Source: Dactylonectria macrodidyma (lineage: Eukaryota; Ascomycota; Sordariomycetes; Hypocreales; Nectriaceae). Taken from it: a stretch of 64,000 nucleotides of DNA. Positions 21,764 to 32,649 of the stretch are shown in pieces. The notes under the pieces were generated by a model that saw only the letters and a list, made by a program, of their open reading frames with translations, was not told the origin of the DNA and did not search any database. A program made the translations under genes and the position numbers. The stretch covers positions 558,001-622,000 of the forward strand of contig JAGMUV010000023.1 of the NCBI GenBank assembly GCA_020744425.1, in the 5' to 3' direction. Position 1 is the stretch's first letter. Every line of letters begins with the position of its first letter.

Positions 21764-22519
21764 ATGTCTTCCACTTCATCAACCCAGCTACAGCCACCAC
21801 CACCCATCACAATGTCAACCGAAGACGACCGCGCCCTCACATATGAAGTTCTCACCACCCCTCGCGACAAGGCCGACGCCCTCAAGCTCGTCATCGACAG
21901 CGTCGCCCAACAGCGCCAGGTCGCCTCGCGCGACGTCATCTTCCACCCGCTGAGCGTCTCTATCCTCGTCGGTGTACTAGCTATCGCCTACGTCGCCATG
22001 GACGCCGTGGGGAACGACTTTATCGCTATGACCATTACTTTCTGCGGCATTGTGCTCGTTTATCTCAGCGTCATTCGATACGCTGCGAGCGCGTATATTC
22101 GCGTCGCGGAGGAAACCGATTGGACTTCTTGGCTGGATGGTCAAGAAGATACTGAGACCCTGGTGCTTGGAGCTCGTTACGGTGCCGAGATCATCGCCTC
22201 AGTCTTCCTCTTGCTTCCCAAGCGTAACACCCGCGCAAAGGCCACTCAAACCCCCAAAGCCTCTATCCGCGCCTGGACTACTCGTCTGCGATATCGTCGT
22301 CGCGGCCTCGGAGGCGACATGCTGCGCGAAGCCGTCAAGGCATCCAAGCAATTAAAAGGCCCCAAATGCATCGTCGAGTTTGCCCACGATCATGCCAACA
22401 GCACCGTCGCCCTCTACCCAGTCTTCAACGGCCCGTTCGGAAGTCGCCAAGCGCAAGCCATTAGCGCATTATCAGCTGCTGTAAAACAGTGGGAGACCGA
22501 GGAGTCAAGTCGGCACTAA
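21764..22519 (+). CDS. Two-TM membrane protein with a GNAT-like C-terminal domain
   Basis: Single-exon protein of 251 residues with a CATCATG start. A soluble N-terminus (1-62) is followed by two adjacent hydrophobic helices (about 65-105: ILVGVLAIAYVAMDAV and AMTITFCGIVLVYLSVI). A C-terminal domain contains the segment RAWTTRLRYRRRGLGGDMLREAV. That resembles acetyl-CoA-binding motif A of GNAT acetyltransferases (R/QxxGxG/A), followed by a CIVEFAHDHANS segment and a final helix. Proteins with this layout are common in Sordariomycetes and are usually annotated as N-acetyltransferase-like membrane proteins. Substrate and activity are unknown. The gene looks intact. Confidence 0.7.
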   Translation: MSSTSSTQLQPPPPITMSTEDDRALTYEVLTTPRDKADALKLVIDSVAQQRQVASRDVIFHPLSVSILVGVLAIAYVAMDAVGNDFIAMTITFCGIVLVYLSVIRYAASAYIRVAEETDWTSWLDGQEDTETLVLGARYGAEIIASVFLLLPKRNTRAKATQTPKASIRAWTTRLRYRRRGLGGDMLREAVKASKQLKGPKCIVEFAHDHANSTVALYPVFNGPFGSRQAQAISALSAAVKQWETEESSRH

Positions 22520-22785
22520 AAGGAGACCCAATGCCTGTAGTTCAACACGAGATGGCTTGCATTTTCAGCGTAACGGTTTAATAGTGTCGCAGTCGGGGAT
22601 TGTGGCACCCTCTAATCACAACTAGACGACGCCTCTTTATCATTATTACCGAGCCCATCACTCTTGTTCCAACCGTTGTCCCATCTAATCTCGGTTTCAT
22701 CTAATCTTGGAGGTATCCAGATTAATACTTCTCAAGACTTAAACCTCACATGGCATGACAGTTCTTCCATCCGGGGTCTACCACA

Positions 22786-24464
22786 TCAAGCCTTTATCCC
22801 CAAGGTCTGGCTCGACTGGTCTGAATTATCCTCACGTCGTTTTATTTCCGCCTGTTCAACTGCCGTCAATGGTGCCGACACCTGGCCCAGATTGATCGAA
22901 ACAAACAAACACAGCGCTGCCCCAGCCAGGGCAACACCTGTCCAGAACCCGATCTGGTATTGCTCGCGCTGGCTCACGTTTTCTTTCCCACGAGCGTCAA
23001 TCGTAGCAGTGACTGCCAGTTCAGCCACACCCAGCCAAAACGTCATGCTGAGATACAGCAAGATGCTACACAGGGCTCCAGCAACAGCTTGTAGTCGTCG
23101 AGGCAGTGCCGTCGTAATGAAGATGTTACTAACATTAAAGGTGATATCGAAGCCAGTGGTCGCACACACCATGGCGGTAAAGATGTATGCCTAGAATAGA
23201 AATCTTCTCGAGGGGACATCCTCTGGGATGGACGCGAATAGCAACACAGAGGCTAAGAAGCCGAACCCGGAGATGATTAGTAGGATTCGGCCGGACATGA
23301 TATGCAGCACGAATCCACCCGTCAGCACCAAGATGAGGCCCCTCCTGCGAGTGGCGCGAACCACGCGGCAGTCTGCAAGGGTTACACTTTGGGAACCGAT
23401 TCAATACCAGAATTATGGGTCAGTCGAGGGGATTCTCTAGTCTGTAGGGTAGGTGTCCCCTCCTTAGGAGCTCAGGTAGAACATGTAGATTCCGAATGTC
23501 TCGTTCGAGAGGAAAAGAGCGGCAACCAGTCGCTTCATTCACTCGGGCCGGAAGAGCTCAGCTGGCAGAAGTGGCTATACTGAGACCCATCGTTCCACAT
23601 GTACGTCAGCACCAAGAAAGAGGGCTCCAAAGATAGCGGCGATGTAAATGTGCAGGGTACGCCAACCTGAAGGTGCATGACCTCCATCTGTCGGGCGAAG
23701 ACAACCAGGGCCAGTCCCGTCACAATGGTACAGAGTCCCCACCAGTCCATGCGAGCATCCGCATCCTTGTCTCCGAGTTTCGATGGGATCGAGAGGAAAC
23801 CCGTAGCTGTAAGCATAAGCTCCATGATGGCGCCCATCCAAAAATACCACATCCATCCAAGATACTCAGCAGCCACAGCAGCCACAGCACCCATCGCAAC
23901 ACCAAAGAACCCAATGCACCCATACCTCCCCCATAGGTGCTGTAGACAAGGTTCTTCCGCAGTCCTGGACGGTATACATGCCCCATGACAGCCAGCGACG
24001 CAGGCAGAAACGCCGAGGCCCCGAAACCCTACATCGCGCGAGAAACAATCAACACCGTTATGTCGCTGCAGAAGCCGCACGCGAGAGACCAGAGCATCAG
24101 CCAGATGTAGCCGGTGAGGAAGTCGACGCGGCCGCCGTACCGCTCCGATCGGCGGGCAAAGGAGAGGAACAGGGCGGCAGTTATGATTTTTAGCACAGCG
24201 GCTAGACATGTTCGTGCTGATAAGTTTTAGCCAAGGCAGGGAGGGCAATTTTGAAGCCGCTGATGGTGTATTCGTTCATAGCTAGCGATCCTACGACGGC
24301 GATGACGAAGCCACACTCGACGAACCATAATGGAAAGACTGTGGGACGTTGACATCCAAGCACTTCAAGTTGCTTCTAGTCCAGTTTTTCAAGGTTATCC
24401 TCGAGGTTTTGTTGCGTGTCCGCCGCGAGCCGGCTAGCTCCTTGAGAACTGGTTGCGCCATCAT
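22786..24464 (-). pseudogene. Decayed MFS transporter (DHA2-like drug-resistance type)
   Basis: Fragments in several frames line up, in order, with a fungal 14-TM-type drug transporter. From the ATG near 24464: MAQPVLKELAGSR; after a frame change near 24418, ADTQQNLEDNLEKLD and FVECGFVIAVVGSLAMNEYTISGF. Then, past a small deletion near 24210, LSFARRSERYGGR and VLIVSRAM; then GFGASAFLPASLAVMGHVYRPG. Another frame change near 23912 leads into YLGWMWYFWMGAIMEL. The last coherent piece (23172-22786) is the C-terminal TM pair and tail. In-frame TAG stops lie at 24378-24376, 24031-24029 and 23193-23191. A further frame change lies near 23310-23320. No single splice model can repair all of this, so the gene is not functional. 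Confidence 0.85.
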
Positions 24465-25219
24465 TGTCCTCAATTCACCAACTCACTGATCAAGGAAAGT
24501 TTTCCAGAGCTTCCTTGAAGTCTCTTCGCCGTTCTCAAGCATTCTTATATAGGATATAGTGGCGAAGCCAAAACGGTGTTGCCACGGTGGAGATTGACTG
24601 CATCTTAAATGCGAATCCATGGAATCCATGAAGTTTGGTCGAGCAGGCGACTGCCGACAACTACCAAAGCGCAGATTCCACGATTGTTTTTCCTTTGTCT
24701 CGTATATCGGCAGGATCTTCGAGGAGGCTAGGAGTGAGATTTAAGGAAGCAATGCGACTTGCCATTTGATTGAATGAAAATACAGCGATCAACACCAGGC
24801 ACTGTGGCTGAAGAATATCACGACTCGACGGAAGCCGGAAAACTTTCCTAAACGGACCCAACTAATCAAAACGGCAATTTAATCAACTGCTCTACCATGA
24901 CCTCGACAGGCCATCAAAGTCCACTTCGCGCCTTGGCATTCCCAAGATCGCTAGAATCCCGCGTTTCCAGCTCACTCCACACCAACAAACAGATATCAGC
25001 TAGACTACAAGTGCGGTGGGAAGTAAGATGACAAACATTCTCAAATATATGAAAACGAACTAGACTCGACACTTTTATTTAGAACAGTAGAACGCCCTTC
25101 AAACAATCGAAGCGCAGTCATCTGTCTGTCGGTTCTTATTAAGTTGATCTCTAACAATGCTGCAATGTGTTGATCATTCTACGAAGGGTCTACAGCTCAT
25201 TGACCATCTACATTCCCTC
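24465..25219. other. Intergenic region, no gene seen
   Basis: Upstream flank of the transporter pseudogene and 3' flank of the NLR gene. A 66-codon frame (24861-24661, minus) is not recognisable. Confidence 0.4.
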
Positions 25220-28200
25220 TTACTCATGGCTTATCTGAGCAAGCAAACCTGCTAGATTTCTCTTGCTGGTAAGTGTATGCGGATGGTTTATCCCAAGTAC
25301 CTTCTCCAGCAGTTTTGTGGTCCGTCGATATAGTTTTTCTGCCTCCTGAACCTGGCCGAGATCAGCAAGCACCCATGCTAGGTTGTTCATGCTAGTAAGT
25401 GTATCCGGATGCTCCTTGCCGAGAACCTGCTCCCTCAGTTCTAGCGTCTTCCTGTGGGTCTTTTCTGCATCTTCATATTTCCCTTGTTCCAGAAGAGTCA
25501 ATGCGAGGTTGTTCATGCTGGTAAGTGTTGACTGATGCTCTCTGCCAAGCACCTGCTCCTTCAGTTCTAGCGTCTTCCTTTGGATCCTTTCCGCATCTTC
25601 ATATTTCCCTTGTTCCAGAAGAGCCAATGCTAGGTTGTTCATGCTGGCAAGTGTATCCGGATGTTCCTTGCCAAGTACCTGCTCCTTCAGTTCTAGCGTC
25701 TTCCTTTGGATCCTTTCTGCATCTTCATATTTCCCTTGTTCCAGAAGAGCCAATGCTAGATTGTTCATGCTGGCAAGTGTATCCGGATGTTCCTTGCCAA
25801 GTACCTGCTCCTTCAGTTCTAGCGTCTTCCTGTGGGTCTTTTCTGCATCTTCATATTTCCCTTGTTCCAGAAGAGCCAATGCTAGATTGTTCATGCTGGC
25901 AAGTGTATCCGGATGTTCTTTGCTAAGTACCTGCTCCATCAGTTCTAGCGTCTTCCTTTGGATCCTTTCCGCATCTTCATATTTCCCTTGTTTCTGAAGA
26001 GCCAATGCTAGGTTGTTCATGCTGGTAAGTGTATCCGGATGCTCCTTGCCAAGTGCCTGCTCCCTCAGTTCTAGCGTCTTCCTGTGGGTCTTTTCTGCAT
26101 CTTCATATTTCCCTTGTTCCAGAAGAGTCAATGCGAGGTTGTTCATGCTGGTAAGTGTTGACTGATGCTCCTTGCCAAGTACCTGCTCCATCAGTTCTAG
26201 CGTCTTCCTGTGGGTCTTTTCTGCATCTTCATATTTCCCTTGTTCCAGAAGAGTCAATGCGAGGTTGTTCATGCTGGTAAGTGTTGACTGATGCTCTCTG
26301 CCAAGCACCTTCTCGCTCATGTCTACCGACCGCTGCAACAACAATCCGGCGTGCTGATAACTTCCCAGCCAATACAAACCATTTCCAACTTTGGTAAGAA
26401 GCTCAGCCGTCGCTTCGTCAGTGCCACATTCTACCTCACTCTCCAACGCACTCTGTGCTTGCGCTATGTACTTCATCCATACCTCTCGGTTCTCGTGCAC
26501 TGGATGTGGAAACATTTCCTCTACTCTCTGGATGACACGCACATACTCTTGCTGTACCTGTCCTTCCTTTAGAAGCCAGTTCCGCATTGCTAATCGCACT
26601 AGTCGATGCATATCAATGGACATCCCGTCTTTTCGCCTAGTGACGAAGCCGTAGGCATCCAAGGTCCCAATTGCTTTCTCCGCCTCAATCTCATCACTGG
26701 CCAGTGGGAGTAAGGAAATTGGAATATCCTTCTCGGCAAGAAAGCACATGAAACGAAGGTACTCTCCCGCTTGGGGGTTATCTCTTGAAATGTGCTCGAA
26801 CGAGATGAGCCAAGTAGTTGCCACTGGGTTCTTGATGGTGTCATAGCGGCCGCGGTCCTCAAAGTCTTGGCTCAGTAAATTCACTGATATCGTGTCGCTT
26901 GATCGACAATGTTCCAAATACCTTGCTGTCGTCATTCCCGTCGCGTACATAAAATTTGACGCCTGTTTGATGGCCAGTGGAAGGTCGTCTAAGAAGTCAA
27001 GGAGGCCTGTGATGCTCGCCGTATCTTGCATTTGGCTTTCTGTCAATCTCTCCGCGATCATCTCCATTGCTTCTTCTCGGCTCATCTTAGTCGTCCTGAG
27101 AATGCCTGTGCCAGGTATGTCCAAACGCACGGCGACCTCACGTGTTCTTGTCGTGAGCAGTAGCGACCCGTTCATGCTTGAGGGAAAACACGTCGAGAGA
27201 CCCGTCGGTCCAAACATGAGACTTGGATCGTCAGCATTGTCGATGACCAGGAGCCATTGGCCTGCTTCGACTTGGCTGAGAGCGGCATTAACGAGAGCTT
27301 TGATGTCCGCCTGACTCTCGTCAATGCCACTCACCCCCAAAAGTCGACCAATGCCACGATAAGCTTTCTCGAAGGTTGACGCATCGATGGCAGGCACCCA
27401 GAAAACAGAGCAAGATGGGTGTGTGCGGCGTAGACGAAAGGCGGCCTCGAGAGCGAGCTGAGTCTTACCGACACCGCCCAAGCCTTCGATAGCGGTCCTC
27501 TGACACATGTCTTGGTTGGCGCTCGGAGGAATCCTATCAAGTAGTAATTGCAAGACGTCTTCTCTTCCAACAAAGGCTTCGTTTCGCTCAAACGGGACCA
27601 TCCAATGACCTTTCGCTACTGACAGCACTCAGTTTATGGGTATACAATAGCAGAAAGTCAAATAATTACTCACGCTCTGTCTGATGCTCAACCACATTCT
27701 TCGTTTGACGTTCGACCATACTTTTCGGTGTACTACACATGGCCAAGACTTTGGCAGAGACGCTCAAGAAAGACCGGTCGCGAGGGCCAGAGAATTTGTT
27801 GAGCTTCGTATGATCGGTCTGAAGTTGGGCGCGATCCCATCCGGTGATGCATGCGGATTCCTCTGGGACAGCCTGAATTCGCGTCAGACTCTGGGTCAGT
27901 CTTCTTTACTAGTACGCACCATTCCCTTAATCAGTCCCCGCAAACCGAACCGTGATCCATAGTTGGTTTCGTAGGCCTCGAAGAAACAACACGTGGGGAA
28001 AGACATTGAATCTCGAAGACGGCAGAATTCCTGCAATTTATCCCTCAAATGCACATTGTTGTAATTTAAAGCTCCCAGGAGGCCGTGATGGGAACCAGCC
28101 AGTGACATCGATCTTGCGGCAAACTTGGCTAACCCCTGCATTTTGGTGCCTCTGAAGGGTGAGCCAAGAGCCACAAAGCCATTGGTGCGTCTCGGAGATA

Positions 28201-28863
28201 TCGGAATTCTTCTTCGCGGTCTGCAAATAATAGAGCCTATTCACACCCAGAACGACGGGTATTAGGAAGGCCACAGCGAACAACGTTTCAAGACTTACGT
28301 GCTGAATGACAAGCCCTCCAAGACTATGTCCGATGAAAACTACAGGACGGTCCTGCTGCCCTTCACGAAAGGTGTGTAGATTGCGAACAAATTCCTCTCC
28401 ACAGATTTGGAGTCTAGTCCTTGGGGCATCAGCGTGCCATCTCGAGTCGTAGTTGTAGACCATGATCCTCGAGTTGGGGACCACTTTGGGGAGCATGTGC
28501 GGATCCTTCAACCAGTTCACTGTCGAGGATGGTCGAGCTTTGTCTCGCCAGGTCCATGACCAGTCGACATTCGCGCCGAGACCGTGGACGGCGACGATGC
28601 TGCAATTTATCTTTAGCATTCTTGCATGAAATAGTTATTACCAGGGAACGATGGAGCGTACTCGACTTCGATTGGCTGATCGTCTCTTTCGGACTCGGGA
28701 TATAGGACGTCGAACGGCGCGCGACTTCGAAGATTCTAGGGCAACTGTTAGCATCCTTGTTTGGCTCTTCGATCCTTCCATCTTTGCTCACCACTGGTGA
28801 ACTAGGCGGTGAACCTTCCGAGGTGGCACCTTGGACATTTGTGTTGAGCGGATCCGCGTCCAT
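25220..28863 (-). CDS. NLR: alpha/beta-hydrolase - NB-ARC - TPR protein, with an apparent one-base frameshift
   Basis: Fungal NOD-like receptor, the class linked to non-self recognition and heterokaryon incompatibility. Exons: 28863-28792, 28735-28662, 28599-28299, 28236-27920, 27872-27674, 27618-25220; the introns are 47-62 bp GT-AG. About 1,120 residues if read through. The N-terminal lipase-like domain begins DIVAVHGLGAN and has the nucleophile elbow GHSLGG (139-144, Ser141). It continues with VALGSPFRGTKMQG. The NB-ARC has P-loop GLGGVGKTQ (about 367-375), Walker B LLVIDNADD, LLLTTRTREVA, the GLPL-like DDLPLAI, and MHRLV in the MHD position. From about residue 730 there are 42-residue kinesin-light-chain-type TPRs. 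In exon 4 the frame changes at 28189-28186: RYLRDA is in one frame and TNGFVALG in the next. Exon 4 is 317 bp where a multiple of three is needed. This is either sequencing error or an inactive allele. Confidence 0.85.
25381..26388 (-). repeat. Eight tandem 126-bp TPR-coding repeats
   Basis: The motif GGTTGTTCATGCT (plus strand, one copy with GATTG) recurs exactly every 126 bp at 25381, 25507, 25633, 25759, 25885, 26011, 26137 and 26263. Each unit encodes one 42-residue TPR. Neighbouring units differ at only a few codons (for example KEHPDTLA against REHQSTLT, and EKTHRK against ERIQRK), while the two edge units diverge. Confidence 0.92.
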
Positions 28864-30462
28864 CTTGATTGGAGTCGGTGTCAGGGCTAACGGCGGATCG
28901 TATCGCTGGCCCTAGGCCTGGTGTTCGGATGATACTAGACAATATTGACGGTGTAGATGGTCGCTGTGATCGCAAAAGTTCGCAACATGTCGAGTTTAAA
29001 CCGAGGGTCAGACCGAATAGCATTGCGCAGCCTGATCAGGCTGAGGACAGGCAGCAAGATGCGGGGTTTTTGCTCTTGGCACTTCAGAGCCAATCGATTG
29101 CTACCGCTTGCATAAAAGATGCAGCTGAGAGCCTGATTGTCCGTTTTGGTGATACAGGCTGTACAACTCATGCGCTAAACGCCACACACGTGAGGTTATC
29201 GAAGCAAATTGGCACTTTAGAGAGCAATCAGCATGTGGTCAAATACGAAAGTAGTCCATCGAAGCAAAAGCCGAGTGGTGATTCGTAGAGGTTTTTGCCG
29301 TGCAGATGAATGTATTGAAGACGTCTTTTCCGGCCGTTGTCGACAGGATTTCGACGCAGCAGAAGGTCTTACGTCAAGTGTATTGCGGCCACACGCATCA
29401 ACACTTGTATTTTACCTTGGCATTACGCCACCATATAACTCATCCAAGCCTCTATAACATCAGTGGAATCATCTGCACGTACATTCAAGTTTCTATTACT
29501 AATGGCCAACCGCTCCTCAGAGGCGTATCAACAGCACAAAGACAAAAATTACTGCTTTTTCAGTTTTTAGCATTTTCTAAGCCCAATAGTTCCACAGATC
29601 TCCCAACCATCGAACGCATGCATATGAAAACAAGCTTTATAATAATTTCGACGTAAGGCTAACAATGCGGGATCCAGTAGTGGCAGTCATAGACCAAGCC
29701 AGCCAAGAGACTGTGCTTTGATGATGCATTCTCTTCTTGTTTCCTTTTGTTTTTAGGGAAGACGATTGGGTCCATAAACCCTTGTTCGGTGCGGTTTGTT
29801 CAAATTGGTAGAAGTCAGTGTTGACTTTATGGACGTCGCAAATTTGCCGATCAGTATGCACCTCGTTATCATTGTTGTCGCTGTCGTCGCTTCATTCGAC
29901 CTTCAGCCTAGTAAATTCTATGGGTTGTACACTTACTGCACAACAGAGGGGCGGCAAGAATTTGATGTCGCTCTATTTCCAGTTGCGTATATCACCGTCA
30001 ATACGAGCATATTTACGTACAAAGCTGCCCAATCAGGTAGTGCATCCGCTAAACTCGTATTCTGTCACATGGGCCCAGCCAAGACTTGATTAATAGTGCG
30101 GCCTTCACTTTTAATCGCCCATGACTTTTTCTAACCCTGACCTGGAAAAGAACTTGTGGCGCTGTGTTCCTCTTCCAAATAAGCAAATAATTAAGCTTAT
30201 CTGAATATCAATAGCTTCGCTTTCCATCCTCATACCGCGCAATCTATAAACCTTTTTTGAAGTGCTGGTGACCGTGCAATGACCCTGGTCTCCAGAGTCA
30301 CATCGATTCAGGGGGCTGCACCACTTGTTCATGCAGGCTCGTATTTAATTAAATCTCACACTACTGAGCGGTCTATCTATTATATAGAAATAGCCGTTCA
30401 TCCTTTGCGAAGGTTCTACCTCCCCAGCACTGTAGTCTATTGCCATTTCAACCATTCAAATC
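28864..30462. other. 1.6-kb intergenic region upstream of both the NLR and the M35 gene
   Basis: Divergent spacer. A 139-codon frame at 28869-29288 (+) starts within the NLR promoter and resembles nothing known. AT-rich stretches lie from 29500 on. I call no gene. Confidence 0.45.
30381..30386 (+). promoter_or_regulatory. Probable TATA box of the M35 peptidase gene
   Basis: TATATA in an AT-rich patch, 77 bp before the ATG at 30463. Confidence 0.5.
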
Positions 30463-31660
30463 ATGCTCCTCTATCGTACTTGGACCTCGCTGGTCTGTCT
30501 GGCGGCAGCTGTAGAAGCTCACTTGTTTCAGCAGCGCCAAGCATCTGGCGACCTGGCAGTATCTTTGGCTCCCGCATCATCCGGAAAGGCAACTGAGATC
30601 CAAGCCACAATTACAAACACTGGGGTCACCGATTTAAGCCTCCTCAGACTGGGCACGATCCTAGACTCAGGACCCGTGAAGAAGGTCACTGTAATCAACG
30701 AAGACGGTGAGCATATCCTTTGGAGAATCGTATGACCCAAACTGAACCCCAGATTTAGGGGTCGAAGTCCCGTTCTTGGGCATTGAGCTGAGTCTGCACT
30801 ATGAAGCTCTGCAGCTCGAGCATTTCGAGTCAATCCCTGCCAAATCGTCAGTCACACGAGTAATTGACTTAGCCGTTGCGTACGATCTGGAACCAGGAAC
30901 ATACTCCATCTTCGCCGAGGGAACTTTCCCTGCTGTTTCAAGTCAATCAACCAAAGCAAAGACTTTGACCTTTAAGTCCGAGGCTATCAAGGTTAGCATT
31001 TACGAGTCTTCAACCGCAGAGCTGAAGGAGAAATGGTCCAAGAGAACCATTTTTCAAGAGGAGGGCTGCACTGCCGAGCAGCGAGAGGCAACCCTCAACG
31101 GCATTCGGAACTGCGAGCCTCTCGCTCGTGCTGCCGCTGCCGATGCTGCCAATGTGCACTCCGCGAGATTCGTTGAGTACTTCAAGTCAAACGAAACGCA
31201 CGCTCGCAAGCTCGTCTCTGGCCGACTTTTGGCCGTGGCCGAAGAGTGCTCTGCCACTGACAGCGGCGAAACCAAAGTCCAGTGCAAAGACAATTGGGGA
31301 TACTGCGAGAGCGAAGGCCCCCTCATTGCTTATACGATTTGGGTCAGCGGCTACGTCACCATGTGTCCCCTCTTTTACGACACCCTCCCGCCACTGCCTC
31401 AGAAGTGCCACAAGCAGGATCATGCTACCACGACGATCCACGAGATGACACATGCGAGAGCTGTGTATGAGGAAGAAGTTTCGACACAGGACTACGCATA
31501 TGGCTATGAGAACAGCACCGCCTTGGATCCTGTCTCGTGTTTATACAATGCTGATTCTTACTCTCTGTACGCAAATGGTAAGTGGACCAAACGTTCCCCT
31601 CAGTCAAATGGACGATTCACGTTGATTAACTATCCCGCAGCGGTATACCTTGATTGTTGA
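30463..31660 (+). CDS. Secreted M35 metallopeptidase (deuterolysin)
   Basis: Extracellular neutral zinc endopeptidase of the aspzincin family, 362 residues. Exons: 30463-30706, 30753-31577, 31641-31660. The introns are 46 and 63 bp. A signal peptide (about 1-20, ending AAAVEA) leads into a beta-rich propeptide. This holds the FxxxxSG-like and ATITNTGVTDLSLL patterns usual for M35. The mature domain starts near the EEGCTAEQRE segment. The zinc motif HEMTH is at 311-315; the third ligand Asp is expected in the following NSTALDP segment. Several Cys (for example CTAEQ, NCEPL, CKDNWGYC, CPLF, CLYNAD) can form disulfides. The last exon codes only six full residues and restores the typical SLYANAVYLxC end. 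The protein acts in nutrient or host-protein digestion. Pro-domain removal is normally needed. Confidence 0.92.
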
Positions 31661-32649
31661 TTACGGGAAATAGGTTGGGGGGGGCAAGGGTCACGAAATG
31701 TGTAAATCATTTCTAATTTGCACGGGTATTTTGATATTCCCGTCTTCAGATACAATCATTTGTCGTATGGCCTTTTGTAGGCTCATCCGATCTCATTATA
31801 GCAGGGTTGCCCAAATTAGGCACGGGTAGCAATACGAAGCTCCCATGCAAGGAAAACTGTCATTCAGCTTGATGCCTTCATAAGAACCGAAACTATGCCA
31901 AGCATGGCGTGATAACAAGTGGTTCTCGTTTTTCCATGCCTATGCTAGGGAATTACCAAAAAACCTTCTGTGTGACATAAATCGGCAGACGGAAGGCGGG
32001 CTTAATATTCAACCCGGAACCCGAGAGTTCCGTGTCCCGGCCAGTGTCCCAACATTTGAGTGGTGTGAATGGGGGCCGACTTGGCAAATCCACCTTGCCA
32101 AGAAATGAGGCATTGAAATCGGACGGTCGTAGATAAACCTCGCATGAAGCTCCCGATCCGCCACAAGTGCGTCAAGGGTTGAGGAGCATTGGCTTCATCC
32201 TCCTTTGATCCAACCGAAGTCGTCCAATGACATGGGCAAAGTGCCACAGGGCTGGGTTGTCTCTAATAATAGCACTAATTATAGCGCGGGCCTTAAATTC
32301 AGGCGTGTTGATATTTTAATCAGAATCTGCCTGTGCTGGATGGTTTTCTCGTACGGAGAAAGCCGTGACATCTGGCCCTAGGTTGACTTGCTCACAATTC
32401 AAATCATCCAATCGGTTTTAGCGGAAACATCTTCTAAACTGGACCCATCGCTGAGAGAAGTGGCTTGGGTGACTCGACGACCTCAGCCACGTCCAAGCTC
32501 CCTCATCAAACCGTCTGTCTTGGCTGTGCTATTATTAGGGCGAAGCGGGTCACTGCCATTCTCTGCCAGAGCATCCGGAAGCATCCCGAGGATTGAACAG
32601 TAATATAACATTACGATGAGGGAATATCGAAGCGACGACAGGCGAAATT
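31661..32649. other. Intergenic region, no gene seen
   Basis: 1 kb between two plus-strand genes. It has a run of G at 31677-31684 and AT-rich stretches. Small frames (32002-32247, 32388-32603) are not recognisable. Confidence 0.4.

Noticed and set aside
25525..25997. Repetitive plus-strand frames over the TPR block
   Set aside because: They repeat with the 126-bp period only because the NLR repeats do.
25381..26388. Regular repeats as a CRISPR-like array
   Set aside because: The whole 126-bp unit is repeated and codes for TPR; there are no unique spacers, and the genome is eukaryotic.
28869..29288. 139-codon frame (+) divergent from the NLR
   Set aside because: It begins a few bases from the NLR start on the other strand and has no recognisable motif; likely chance.
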